Shown here piece by piece: positions 37,588-45,709 of a DNA stretch of 64,000 nt (position 1 is the first letter of the stretch; every line of letters starts with the position of its first letter). This DNA comes from Gimesia sp. (lineage in GTDB: Bacteria; Planctomycetota; Planctomycetia; Planctomycetales; Planctomycetaceae): assembly GCA_002706765.1 (NCBI GenBank), contig PAJV01000077.1, positions 1 through 64,000 of the forward strand. Direction: 5' to 3'. The notes beneath the pieces were generated by a model. That model had not been told where the DNA came from. It saw only the letters and a list, made by a program, of their open reading frames with translations, and ran no database searches. Made by a program: the position numbers and the translations under genes.

Positions 37588-39444
37588 ATGCATTCGGCCC
37601 ATACGCCTCATTCACAATCAAAGCAGGTTCGCATCCTGACCAGCAAGGGACGCCGACATCGCAGTCTGCAGAAAATACTGCTGCGTTGCACGCTGACTTC
37701 AGATTCGCCAGATCAACTTTTTACGTCGCTTGTGCAAGTACTGACTCAACACTGCCAGCCGTGTTGCATTCTGCATTACAGCAGGAACCAGGATAACCAG
37801 CTCAGTGACGGACGTCTGTTATACAATCAGTCGTCGTCAACACTCGACTCTGCAATCCTGTCACAGCTGAAAAGTGTCTGCCTGAAATGCGCAGACAGTA
37901 ATGAGGTCGAGATCCAGCCGTATATTAACATTGAATTCGTACTTTATGCAGCTCCCATTTCGATACGGGGCCAGGAAGCCGAAACGATTGGCGCTGTCTT
38001 CCCAGCAACGGATTCGACGGAATCGTATTCTCTACTCCTGCAGATGTTTGTCAGTCATGTTGTTTTGTGGCATGTATTAAATGATAGTTTAAAAAACGAA
38101 CAACAGGCGCACGATTCCGCAGCTATCGTCGAACTTCTCTCCGGCATCGCACTCTCAGCTACCCGGTCGCAGGCGAACCAATACCTCGCAAATGAACTCG
38201 CTGACTACCTGGGCTGTCGACAAATCGCCATCGGCATGAAATCGGGATCGAACTCATGTTGCCAGCTCGTTTCAATTTCAGGCGGTTCTGATTTTGACAA
38301 AGCTTCTCAATCGGTCGAAACACTTGAATCAGCCATGAATGAGACCATCCAGCGAAGTACGACAACCAGTTGGTCTACTGAAAAGAATGAATCCACCCTT
38401 GATCTGGTTTCGTTAAAAACACTAGGCATCCAGCAAAATGCGCAAACCATTTTGATGGTGCCTTTCCATAGTTCGGACAACGAAACAACCGGAGCATTTT
38501 GTGTCATCGATATCGCATTCGACCGTATGGAGAGCACCCGCTGTTTACTCGAAGCGGCAGCAACGCCCCTGGCGAATTCACTCAATGGAATACAGCAGCG
38601 ATCAACGCGAGCTCAAGCCTGGAAATCTGTGATCAGCAAACGACTCTGTGGCAGAACCGGTCTTCTGACAGCGGTAACATTATTTGCTCTGGCTTCCATC
38701 CTGTTTTTGCCATGGCCCTATCAGGTCAGCTGTGAATGCCAGGTTGAACCCGTCATGCGACGTTTTGTGGTCGCTCCTTTTAAAGGAACTCTGGAAACAC
38801 TGCTGGTAGAGCCCGGTGATCTGGTTCATCAGGGAGATGTACTTGCCCGCATGGATCCACGTGAACTGCAATGGAAACGTGCCAGTCTGATTGCGGATCA
38901 AAAACAGGCCATCAAACGCCGAGATTCTGCACAGGCATCTCGTGAGTATGCAACACAACAACTGTCACGACTTGAAGCAGAACGCCTGGGACTGGAAATC
39001 GAACTACTCGACCACCGGATAAACAATCTAGAGATCAGGAGTCCCGTCGCAGGCATTGTTGTTTCGGGAACTCTGAACTGGGCCGCAGGCGCGCCGCTGG
39101 AGATTGGAGAAGCGATGTTTGAGATCGCACCACTGGAAAAGATGCTCGTGGAGATCGCAGTCCCTGATGCAGAAATCTGCCATGTCACAGCAGGGCAAAG
39201 CGTGCAGGTTCAATTAGATGCCTTACCGGAAACGGATCAGAAACTCAGCCTCGATCGAATTCATCCCCGTTCAGAAATCCGGGACGACGCTAATATCTTT
39301 GTTGCGGACGCCCTCCTGGCAAACAGCCAGGGACTCCTCCGTCCCGGTATGAAGGGACGTGCCCGAATTCAAACTGCCCGGCAGCCTGTCTACTGGATTC
39401 TATTCCACAAACCCTGGAATCTGCTGCGAAAATATCTGTTTTAA
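37588..39444 (+). CDS. GAF-like / HlyD fusion adaptor
   Basis: A 618-residue protein. The start at 37588 directly follows the upstream stop; an earlier in-frame ATG (37534) would overlap the upstream gene by 50 bases. The N-terminal half (to about 340) is cytoplasmic and shows two GAF-like regions, one around QVLTQHCQPCCILHYSRN and one around LADYLGCRQIAIGMKSGS to TILMVPFHSSDNETTGAFCV. One membrane helix (about 355-380, LLTAVTLFALASILFLPW) is followed by an HlyD periplasmic part: a lipoyl half VVAPFKGTLETLLVEPGDLV, a coiled coil, a lipoyl half RSPVAGIVVSGTL, and a barrel. The fusion could let the adaptor sense a cytoplasmic ligand before assembling the export channel (inference). No heme or chromophore Cys could be assigned. 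Confidence 0.82.
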   Translation: MHSAHTPHSQSKQVRILTSKGRRHRSLQKILLRCTLTSDSPDQLFTSLVQVLTQHCQPCCILHYSRNQDNQLSDGRLLYNQSSSTLDSAILSQLKSVCLKCADSNEVEIQPYINIEFVLYAAPISIRGQEAETIGAVFPATDSTESYSLLLQMFVSHVVLWHVLNDSLKNEQQAHDSAAIVELLSGIALSATRSQANQYLANELADYLGCRQIAIGMKSGSNSCCQLVSISGGSDFDKASQSVETLESAMNETIQRSTTTSWSTEKNESTLDLVSLKTLGIQQNAQTILMVPFHSSDNETTGAFCVIDIAFDRMESTRCLLEAAATPLANSLNGIQQRSTRAQAWKSVISKRLCGRTGLLTAVTLFALASILFLPWPYQVSCECQVEPVMRRFVVAPFKGTLETLLVEPGDLVHQGDVLARMDPRELQWKRASLIADQKQAIKRRDSAQASREYATQQLSRLEAERLGLEIELLDHRINNLEIRSPVAGIVVSGTLNWAAGAPLEIGEAMFEIAPLEKMLVEIAVPDAEICHVTAGQSVQVQLDALPETDQKLSLDRIHPRSEIRDDANIFVADALLANSQGLLRPGMKGRARIQTARQPVYWILFHKPWNLLRKYLF

Positions 39445-39511
39445 GTTGACGCTAATCTGACACGACGCCGAAGAATTCCCCTTGTCGCCGGGACAATAAA
39501 TTGAGTAAACC

Positions 39512-41653
39512 ATGAACCTGGAATTAAGTATCTGTGACATTTTCAGCAGCCGTCTCAAGTTGCGTGAAGAATTGATCTTTACGCTGCAGACTGAGAACAG
39601 ACAGGAATATTACATACTCAACGATCCTCTGCATTCCCGCTATTTTCGAGTAGGCGTGACAGAATATGCCTTCCTGAAACTTCTTGATGGACAGTCCACC
39701 GTTCAGGACAGTTACAGCAGAATGTCAACAGAGATGCCATTCCATCACCTCACCAGCGATGACATCGTCAGCCTCTGTCAGTGGGCACTTGGCAGGGATC
39801 TCATCCGTCATCAGAACCCGCATTATCACCAGGCGTCTGCAAACGTCAACAGTTCAAAACCGAACAAATCAAAGTTCAATCTCATCCTGTTTCGTTTCCC
39901 GCTTGGTAAACCCGATCATTTTTTTACCAGGGCCGAACAACTCTGGGGCTGGCTGTTTCATCCGCAGATCCTCATCGGCTGGTTGCTGCTTTTGCTGTTT
40001 GCCAGCTTTCGAATCGGATCGAACTGGAGCAGTTTCTGTAATTCCTCTAAAACAATCCTCTCAATTGATAACTGGCTCTGGCTGGCAGGCTGCTGGGTCG
40101 TATTGAAACTGCTCCACGAAACCGCTCACGGAATCGTCTGCAAACGTTATGGAGGAACCGTCAGGGAAGCAGGCATCTTGTTTATTCTGTTTGCTCCCCT
40201 GCCCTATGTTGATGTCACATCCTGCTGGAATTTCTCCTCGCGCTGGGCACGCATCCATGTTGCAGCCGCGGGACTTTATATCGAACTGTTAATCGCCGCC
40301 ATCGCCGCCTGCCTGTGGGGCTACACTTCACAGGAATGGCTGAACCATCTCTGCTTCAATATCGTGGTCACAGCGAGTGTCGCAAATCTGCTGTTCAACC
40401 TGAACCCGTTAATGAAATTTGATGGCTATTACATTCTGACAGATCTGCTTCGAATCTCCAATCTTTACTCGAACGGACAACTCTGGTTTCACCAGTGGGC
40501 CAAACGGTTTTTCCTGGGAGTCAACACCCTGCTCCCCGACTGGTCCCCGCGCGACCATCTCCTCATCGCTGCCTACGGTGTTACATCCTTCTGTTGGCGT
40601 GTGATCGTCTGTATTACTTTAACGGTCACAGCTGCAACGTTCCTGGAGGGAGCGGGTATCATCCTCTCCCTGGTTGCCATTGTATTGTGGATCATTCAAC
40701 CGGCCTGCCGCTGTGCGAAATACATCGCTTTTGGTAATTCCATCGAAAGCCCCAGCCGCAGCAGATTCTGTCTGATCTCGGGCACATTGTTGCTCTTAAC
40801 TGTTTTCATATTTCGCTATGTTCCATGGATTGGAAATTTTCAGGCACCTGCGATTGTCGAGTACGCTCCCTTAAGTATAGAACACGCCGAAATCCCCGGG
40901 TTCATCAGGGAAATCCATGTCAACAGTGGCCAGCAGGTCAGACAGGGGCAGACGCTGATCCAACTTGAGAACCCGGAACTGAATGTCGAAATCGCTCAAT
41001 TGAAAATCGAAATCCAGCAATCCGAATTACGCATTCATCAGTATGAACAGAAACGACAGATCGCCGATCAACAGGTTGAACTGGAAACCCTGCACTCACT
41101 GCAATCAAAACTCACTGAAAAACAAAAACTCTTTCACCAACTGACCATCCACTCTCAAATCAACGGCCGAGTCGTCACTCGCAATCTCGCCTCAAAACTT
41201 GGCACTTACGTGAATCAGGGAGACACGATTATCTCCATTGGAAACGAAAACCAGAAAGAACTGCACGTCGCCGTTGCCCAGAACGACCTGGAACACTTTC
41301 TGAAGACGTCCGGACAACCGGTGACAGTCCATATTCCACATAAGCCATTACTCTCCTGTGCCATTGAAAAAGTCGTCCCCCGCGCCTCGGTCACATTAAA
41401 TCACCCCGCCCTGGCGGCCTCTTATGGCGGTGACCTGCCCGTCAAACCAGTTGCTTCGACCAGCGAAACCCAATCCGAATTCGAGCTGCTCAAACCCCGC
41501 TTCAATCTCATCGTCTCCCTTGCTGCACACAGTTCCTCAGAACTAAACGCAGGACAGCGCGTGGCGGTCACCTCTCGTCCCACCGGTTATTCAACAGGCC
41601 AGTACCTGAAACAAAGTGTTTCTGAATGGTTCCATAACAAACTCAATCCGTAA
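39512..41653 (+). CDS. PqqD-like / M50 site-2 protease / HlyD fusion protein
   Basis: A 713-residue protein. Residues about 25-105 resemble a PqqD-like peptide-binding wHTH (YFRVGVTEYAFLKLLDG, then IVSLCQWALGRDL). A multi-pass membrane domain (about 150-420) carries the M50 zinc motif LLHETAHGIV (HETAH at 202-206, DNA 40115-40129) and the second metal-ligand region NLNPLMKFDGYYILTDLLRI. After a further helix (about 425-445) comes an HlyD-type periplasmic domain with lipoyl halves (EIPGFIREIHVNSGQQVRQG, then INGRVVTRNLASKLGTYVNQ) and a coiled coil. M50 proteases cut within membranes; fusions with HlyD occur in bacterial export loci. It may bind, cut and hand over exported proteins (inference). 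All metal ligands appear present. Confidence 0.88.
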   Translation: MNLELSICDIFSSRLKLREELIFTLQTENRQEYYILNDPLHSRYFRVGVTEYAFLKLLDGQSTVQDSYSRMSTEMPFHHLTSDDIVSLCQWALGRDLIRHQNPHYHQASANVNSSKPNKSKFNLILFRFPLGKPDHFFTRAEQLWGWLFHPQILIGWLLLLLFASFRIGSNWSSFCNSSKTILSIDNWLWLAGCWVVLKLLHETAHGIVCKRYGGTVREAGILFILFAPLPYVDVTSCWNFSSRWARIHVAAAGLYIELLIAAIAACLWGYTSQEWLNHLCFNIVVTASVANLLFNLNPLMKFDGYYILTDLLRISNLYSNGQLWFHQWAKRFFLGVNTLLPDWSPRDHLLIAAYGVTSFCWRVIVCITLTVTAATFLEGAGIILSLVAIVLWIIQPACRCAKYIAFGNSIESPSRSRFCLISGTLLLLTVFIFRYVPWIGNFQAPAIVEYAPLSIEHAEIPGFIREIHVNSGQQVRQGQTLIQLENPELNVEIAQLKIEIQQSELRIHQYEQKRQIADQQVELETLHSLQSKLTEKQKLFHQLTIHSQINGRVVTRNLASKLGTYVNQGDTIISIGNENQKELHVAVAQNDLEHFLKTSGQPVTVHIPHKPLLSCAIEKVVPRASVTLNHPALAASYGGDLPVKPVASTSETQSEFELLKPRFNLIVSLAAHSSSELNAGQRVAVTSRPTGYSTGQYLKQSVSEWFHNKLNP

Positions 41654-42212
41654 TACTCTGATTTCTGAATCCCTCCTTTTTCTCTGCTTCCCTGTAAAGT
41701 CATATCCGAAACCGGCTGTTTTCCACTGAATAAACTCCCCTTGACACCGCCAGGCATACGTTCAGAATAAGCGTCTTTCCGGGTCGCGCGCGTGGTCCAT
41801 TACTTTTTCAGGGAAAGAACTCGCATTCGTGAAAACATCAGCACCATACAACCCCCTTGTTTCAGACCGTTTTTCGCAATCACTGCTCGAATGCCCCCGT
41901 GTGGATCGACACACATCCCCACACTTTCGTCTCGATATCGCCTCGGCTCCCCCCTCCATCGCTCCGCTGTCAACCCGTATCGCCAACTGATTCAGTTCAT
42001 CTCCTCTTGTGCTTCTCATGCCGTTCTCGATAATTCCAATCTCAATAGAACAATACCATCCATACCAGAAAGTCGATGATGGACTTTCTCTGTGCCTGCC
42101 GTGCGCAGATCACAATCCACACACGCTTGAACACAGCCCCTCGGACGATACAACCGGGTAGAGTTCTGCCTCGTTACCCAGTTTACTGGAAAGACACTCA
42201 ACCCGAGAGATG
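41654..42212. other. Intergenic stretch, no gene seen
   Basis: This is the region between the end of the export row and the convergent cellulase gene. Short frames on both strands have no ribosome sites or recognisable families. No terminator was seen for the export row. Confidence 0.45.
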
Positions 42213-42241
42213 AAAACGGGGCACTGATTATCAGCGCCCCG
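42213..42241 (-). terminator. Terminator of the GH8 gene
   Basis: On the reverse strand CGGGGC-G-CTGA-TAA-TCAG-T-GCCCCG forms a stem of about 10 bp with one mismatch and is followed by TTTTCATCTC. It starts 36 bases past the stop codon at 42277. The T-run is short but the stem is strong. Confidence 0.65.
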
Positions 42242-42276
42242 TCCCCAAATCCACATCTCGCATTCTGCGCTTTGCG

Positions 42277-45159
42277 TCAGACCGGACTCCCATTCAGAAC
42301 GAAGTCAGAGAGCGGTTCGGCCAGCCCCGATGACGTTCCGATGAAACCAAACGAGACCGTGTCACCAGCGGCAATGTCGTCGTTCCAGGATGCACCACGA
42401 ATCACATACGTATTCCCGACGTGTGAAACAATCTCGGCGTTCCAGATGTCCGTAATCTCGCCATCAAAGGTGAACTGCAGCATCCAGCCTGACATCGACT
42501 GGTCACTCTCATTCCGGATTTCGACTGCTCCCTGAAATCCACTGTTCCAGGCATTCACCACATCATAATTCACCATGCCTGCAGCAGCCGGTGCATCGTT
42601 ATCCTGGATATTTCCCGTGCCCACAGCAGTCACAAGCGTACCACCCACGGGCTGAGTCAGGACTACCTGGAAGCCTTCCGTTGCTTCCTGATCCACATCA
42701 CCCAGGATCGGCACCACGATCGTTTTAGTCAGCTCCCCTGGTTGAAAGATCACCTGACCACTCACCGATTGATAATCTGCACCAGCGACCGCTGTTCCTT
42801 GAACGGTATGAAACTGGACTGTTACCAGTTCAGTGGTCGGCTGATCCAGTGAAACAGTAAACACTGCCTGCGCCGTTCCGCTGTCACCTTCAGTCACGTT
42901 CACATCGTTGATGGAAATCTCCGGGACAATAACCGCGAACTCTTCCACAGTCACATGCACCGTGGTACTGGTCACACTCCCCGTATCAGATACCGTCGTG
43001 AACACGAAACTGTCTGACCCCGAGTAACCGGCGTCGGGTGTGTAAGTGAGTGTGCCGTCCTGATTGTCAACCACCGCTCCATGCGTGGGTTGAGAAACCG
43101 ACTCCAGCGTCCCCCCAGTCCCCAAGGCAGAGGAAGGACTGATATAGTTACCCGACATCACCAGCAGGCTCAACATCGAGACGCTGTCCGCATAGTAATT
43201 CGAATGCGTCGTCGCCACACTGTCGAAGACAGAATTCATCCACGCCTGGTCACCGGCATCGGAACCGGTCATTGCTGATACACCAACCGCCGCTCTGAAG
43301 AATGGATCGCTCCAGCTGTTGAGAGGTGTTCCATCCAGCGCATAGCCACCTCGAATCAAAGCCGGATTCCCGCCTGACGACTGCTGGAAGAATTCCGACA
43401 GCATCTGCGCCTGTGCCTGGGAAACGGCATCCCCGCTCAATACGGCATCCGCGCCCACCCGCCAGGGCACACGCCCCGCGTTATACCAGTAATGCTGGTC
43501 ATTCACTTCCAGGAAACCCGATGGTGCAGGCGAAACATTCCCGGTCACCGGATCGACAATCACAAAATCAGGCACCAACCCCGTACCCGACTGCTGCTGC
43601 AGTTTCGTCATCACTGCCTGGGTCGCGGCGATCACTTCGTTCCAGGCCCCCGTGCCTGTCGCTGCTTCAAAGGCGCGGAAGTGACCATACATGAAATCGC
43701 TGGTCCGCACAGACCATTGATTCCGCCCGCCACCATTTGGATTCACCCAGTCCCCCAGCATCGGCAGATGACTGTCGGGACCAATCATCGAGACGTACAT
43801 CGCATCGATAATCGTAATCGCCTCCTGCAGATAGTTGACCGCGCCGTCACTCCCCCATTGTGCATCGGCAACAAGCAGGGCGTAAGCAATATCCGCATCG
43901 CCGTCAAAGGCACTGTTATTCCCGGACGGATCCGGCTGCGCCCAGTCCATCAGATCGGGATTCCCCTGGCTGGGATTCGCACGGGAATACTGAAACAGAC
44001 CATCAAAGATTGCCTGGGCCTGTGGATCGTAGCCATCCATGTGCGCCAGAACCAGCATGCCATACCCCTGCGATTCGGAAGTCGTCCGCCCCGAAGAATC
44101 CATGATCACACGGTAACCGTTCCCGCCCGGATCTGCACGCAACCAGTCCGCCTTCCAGCTGTCATAGTAGTTACTCACAATCTGATCCAGCTGCGTCTGG
44201 CTGTACTGGCTGGGGAATAAAGTACCGTTCACATACGACTGCACATGGCTGCCAAAATCCGGATCGCCGCCTGACGTACCTGCGGGAATCGTGACAGCCG
44301 TCTCATAAGGCGTCGTCACCGTCACTTCATTCTCAGTAATCACCTCGGCATCGTCATTGGTAATCACCGTCGACGCCGTTGTCAGACTCGCATCCAGCGT
44401 CGCGCCTACCGGACTGCTGAGTGTCACGTAAAACTCTTCATCCGGTTCCACCTGGTTGTCACCAAAGACGCGCACCGTAATTGTCTGATCCGTCTCTCCC
44501 GCAGCAAAGCTGATCTGGCCACTTGTTTCTTCATAATCTTCACCGGCTGTCGCCGTACCATTGGATGTCTGGTAATTCACCGTCACCGTTTCATTCGCCG
44601 CCGCTGACAGAGATACCGTCAGACTGGCCAGCAGCACTCCACTCTCTCCTTCGACCACTGTCGCTCCACTGATACGCACACTGGGAATCGGATCAGGGTC
44701 TGGATCGGGATCGGGGTCAACGGGACTTCCACTCCCGTTAAATGCATAGCCGGTCGGCTCGCTGTAGGGTCCGACGGCCACCAGACCGATTGCCAGGGTT
44801 TCCCCCACATCCAAAGTTGGTTTCCAGCTGGGAGGTGTAATCCGATAGCGGCCTCCCCCCAGATTCTCCACCTCGGCGTTCCAGAGTGACTGAATCTCGC
44901 CCGCAAAGTTAAACTCCAGCTGCCAGTCCGTAAACGCCGTTGCTTCATCATTATTCAGAAGCAGGTTGGCGGTTCGCCCGGAGCCCCAGTCCTGATCGAC
45001 CTCAAACTGCACATCAGGCGCATCGACCAGGGGATGGGCGGCGAGCATTGTTCGCACTTCCAACGATTCAATCTGTCTCGCGGCCTGCGTACGAGATCGT
45101 CGGGGAGTGCCCTGCTGCTGAAGGAACCATTCGAGAAGTGTTGCGTAAAGTCGTTTCAT
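42277..45159 (-). CDS. GH8 cellulase-like protein with two CBM2 and two Calx-beta domains
   Basis: A 960-residue protein. A basic N-terminus with the tag LEVRTML is followed by a CBM2-like domain (about 45-145), a Pro/Asp linker PDPDPDPDPIP, and Calx-beta (about 160-275). The GH8 catalytic (alpha/alpha)6 barrel comes next (about 305-690), with SESQGYGMLVLAHMDG holding the likely acid Glu and FDGDADIAYALLVAD holding the likely base Asp. A cadherin/Ig-like domain, a second Calx-beta and a C-terminal CBM2-like domain with SGWMLQFTFDGEITDIWNAE complete it. GH8 enzymes cut beta-1,4 glucans; BcsZ relatives act in bacterial cellulose synthesis, but double CBM2 modules suggest binding to external cellulose. 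No classical signal peptide is obvious, so export may use the same tag as the giant proteins. No good SD is visible. Confidence 0.87.
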   Translation of the reverse strand: MKRLYATLLEWFLQQQGTPRRSRTQAARQIESLEVRTMLAAHPLVDAPDVQFEVDQDWGSGRTANLLLNNDEATAFTDWQLEFNFAGEIQSLWNAEVENLGGGRYRITPPSWKPTLDVGETLAIGLVAVGPYSEPTGYAFNGSGSPVDPDPDPDPDPIPSVRISGATVVEGESGVLLASLTVSLSAAANETVTVNYQTSNGTATAGEDYEETSGQISFAAGETDQTITVRVFGDNQVEPDEEFYVTLSSPVGATLDASLTTASTVITNDDAEVITENEVTVTTPYETAVTIPAGTSGGDPDFGSHVQSYVNGTLFPSQYSQTQLDQIVSNYYDSWKADWLRADPGGNGYRVIMDSSGRTTSESQGYGMLVLAHMDGYDPQAQAIFDGLFQYSRANPSQGNPDLMDWAQPDPSGNNSAFDGDADIAYALLVADAQWGSDGAVNYLQEAITIIDAMYVSMIGPDSHLPMLGDWVNPNGGGRNQWSVRTSDFMYGHFRAFEAATGTGAWNEVIAATQAVMTKLQQQSGTGLVPDFVIVDPVTGNVSPAPSGFLEVNDQHYWYNAGRVPWRVGADAVLSGDAVSQAQAQMLSEFFQQSSGGNPALIRGGYALDGTPLNSWSDPFFRAAVGVSAMTGSDAGDQAWMNSVFDSVATTHSNYYADSVSMLSLLVMSGNYISPSSALGTGGTLESVSQPTHGAVVDNQDGTLTYTPDAGYSGSDSFVFTTVSDTGSVTSTTVHVTVEEFAVIVPEISINDVNVTEGDSGTAQAVFTVSLDQPTTELVTVQFHTVQGTAVAGADYQSVSGQVIFQPGELTKTIVVPILGDVDQEATEGFQVVLTQPVGGTLVTAVGTGNIQDNDAPAAAGMVNYDVVNAWNSGFQGAVEIRNESDQSMSGWMLQFTFDGEITDIWNAEIVSHVGNTYVIRGASWNDDIAAGDTVSFGFIGTSSGLAEPLSDFVLNGSPV

Positions 45160-45167
45160 CTCATTAA

Positions 45168-45183
45168 CTCTGCGAACGCAGAG
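45168..45183 (-). promoter_or_regulatory. Hairpin just upstream of the GH8 start
   Basis: CTCTGCG-AA-CGCAGAG is a 7-bp stem lying 8 bases before the ATG, where a ribosome would bind. A second set of pairing words (CTGAGATTCAGTCTGCAGAG) is found at about 45222-45241. It could act as a translation thermometer or switch. No c-di-GMP (GEMM) riboswitch pattern was recognised. Confidence 0.45.
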
Positions 45184-45709
45184 CCCTTTCAGTCTCTGCC
45201 AGGGGAGCGCTACGCTGCAAACTGAGATTCAGTCTGCAGAGATGAGAGTGATACGAGTCTCGGACGTAGAAATGCTGAGACGCGTCTGCTGCTCCGTAAC
45301 ACTGCATATCAAAAGGCGCGAGAGGAGACTGCAACACAGGCAGGCCACCACAGGCTCTCACGCGCCCGGGGATGTCCTGGCGCGGAAGCTGTTCTGGCCC
45401 AGATTAAACAGCAATGTCCGAAGTTATAGATAGGAATTGAACCGGGAACCAATCCCGGTCCGGAACAGAACCATTTTAACCAGACGTCTCACCCCCCTGT
45501 CCAGCACTGATTTGAAATTTATGGGAAACTCATAATGGCCGCAGATGAAAGGCAGATGATGATCTCTCCAGATCAGTTGCTCGGGAGCGGTCATCAAATC
45601 CGAAAAGTGACCTGCGTATTGAATTCCCATACAGATTCGTTTACGTTTTATATTCGCTGTTAGATGGAAACTCAGGCCACACATTGAAATCAACCCGAAA
45701 GGATTTTCG
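45184..45709. other. Divergent intergenic region with a perfect hairpin
   Basis: This is the upstream region for the GH8 gene (reverse) and the CHAP-like gene (forward). A perfect ACCGGGA-ACCAA-TCCCGGT hairpin lies at 45441-45459. No gene is supported; the reverse frame 45424-45780 lacks a ribosome site and overlaps the CHAP-like start. Confidence 0.45.

Noticed and set aside
45160..45430. c-di-GMP (GEMM) riboswitch before the GH8 gene
   Set aside because: Hairpins exist but the conserved GEMM core and tetraloop-receptor words were not found.
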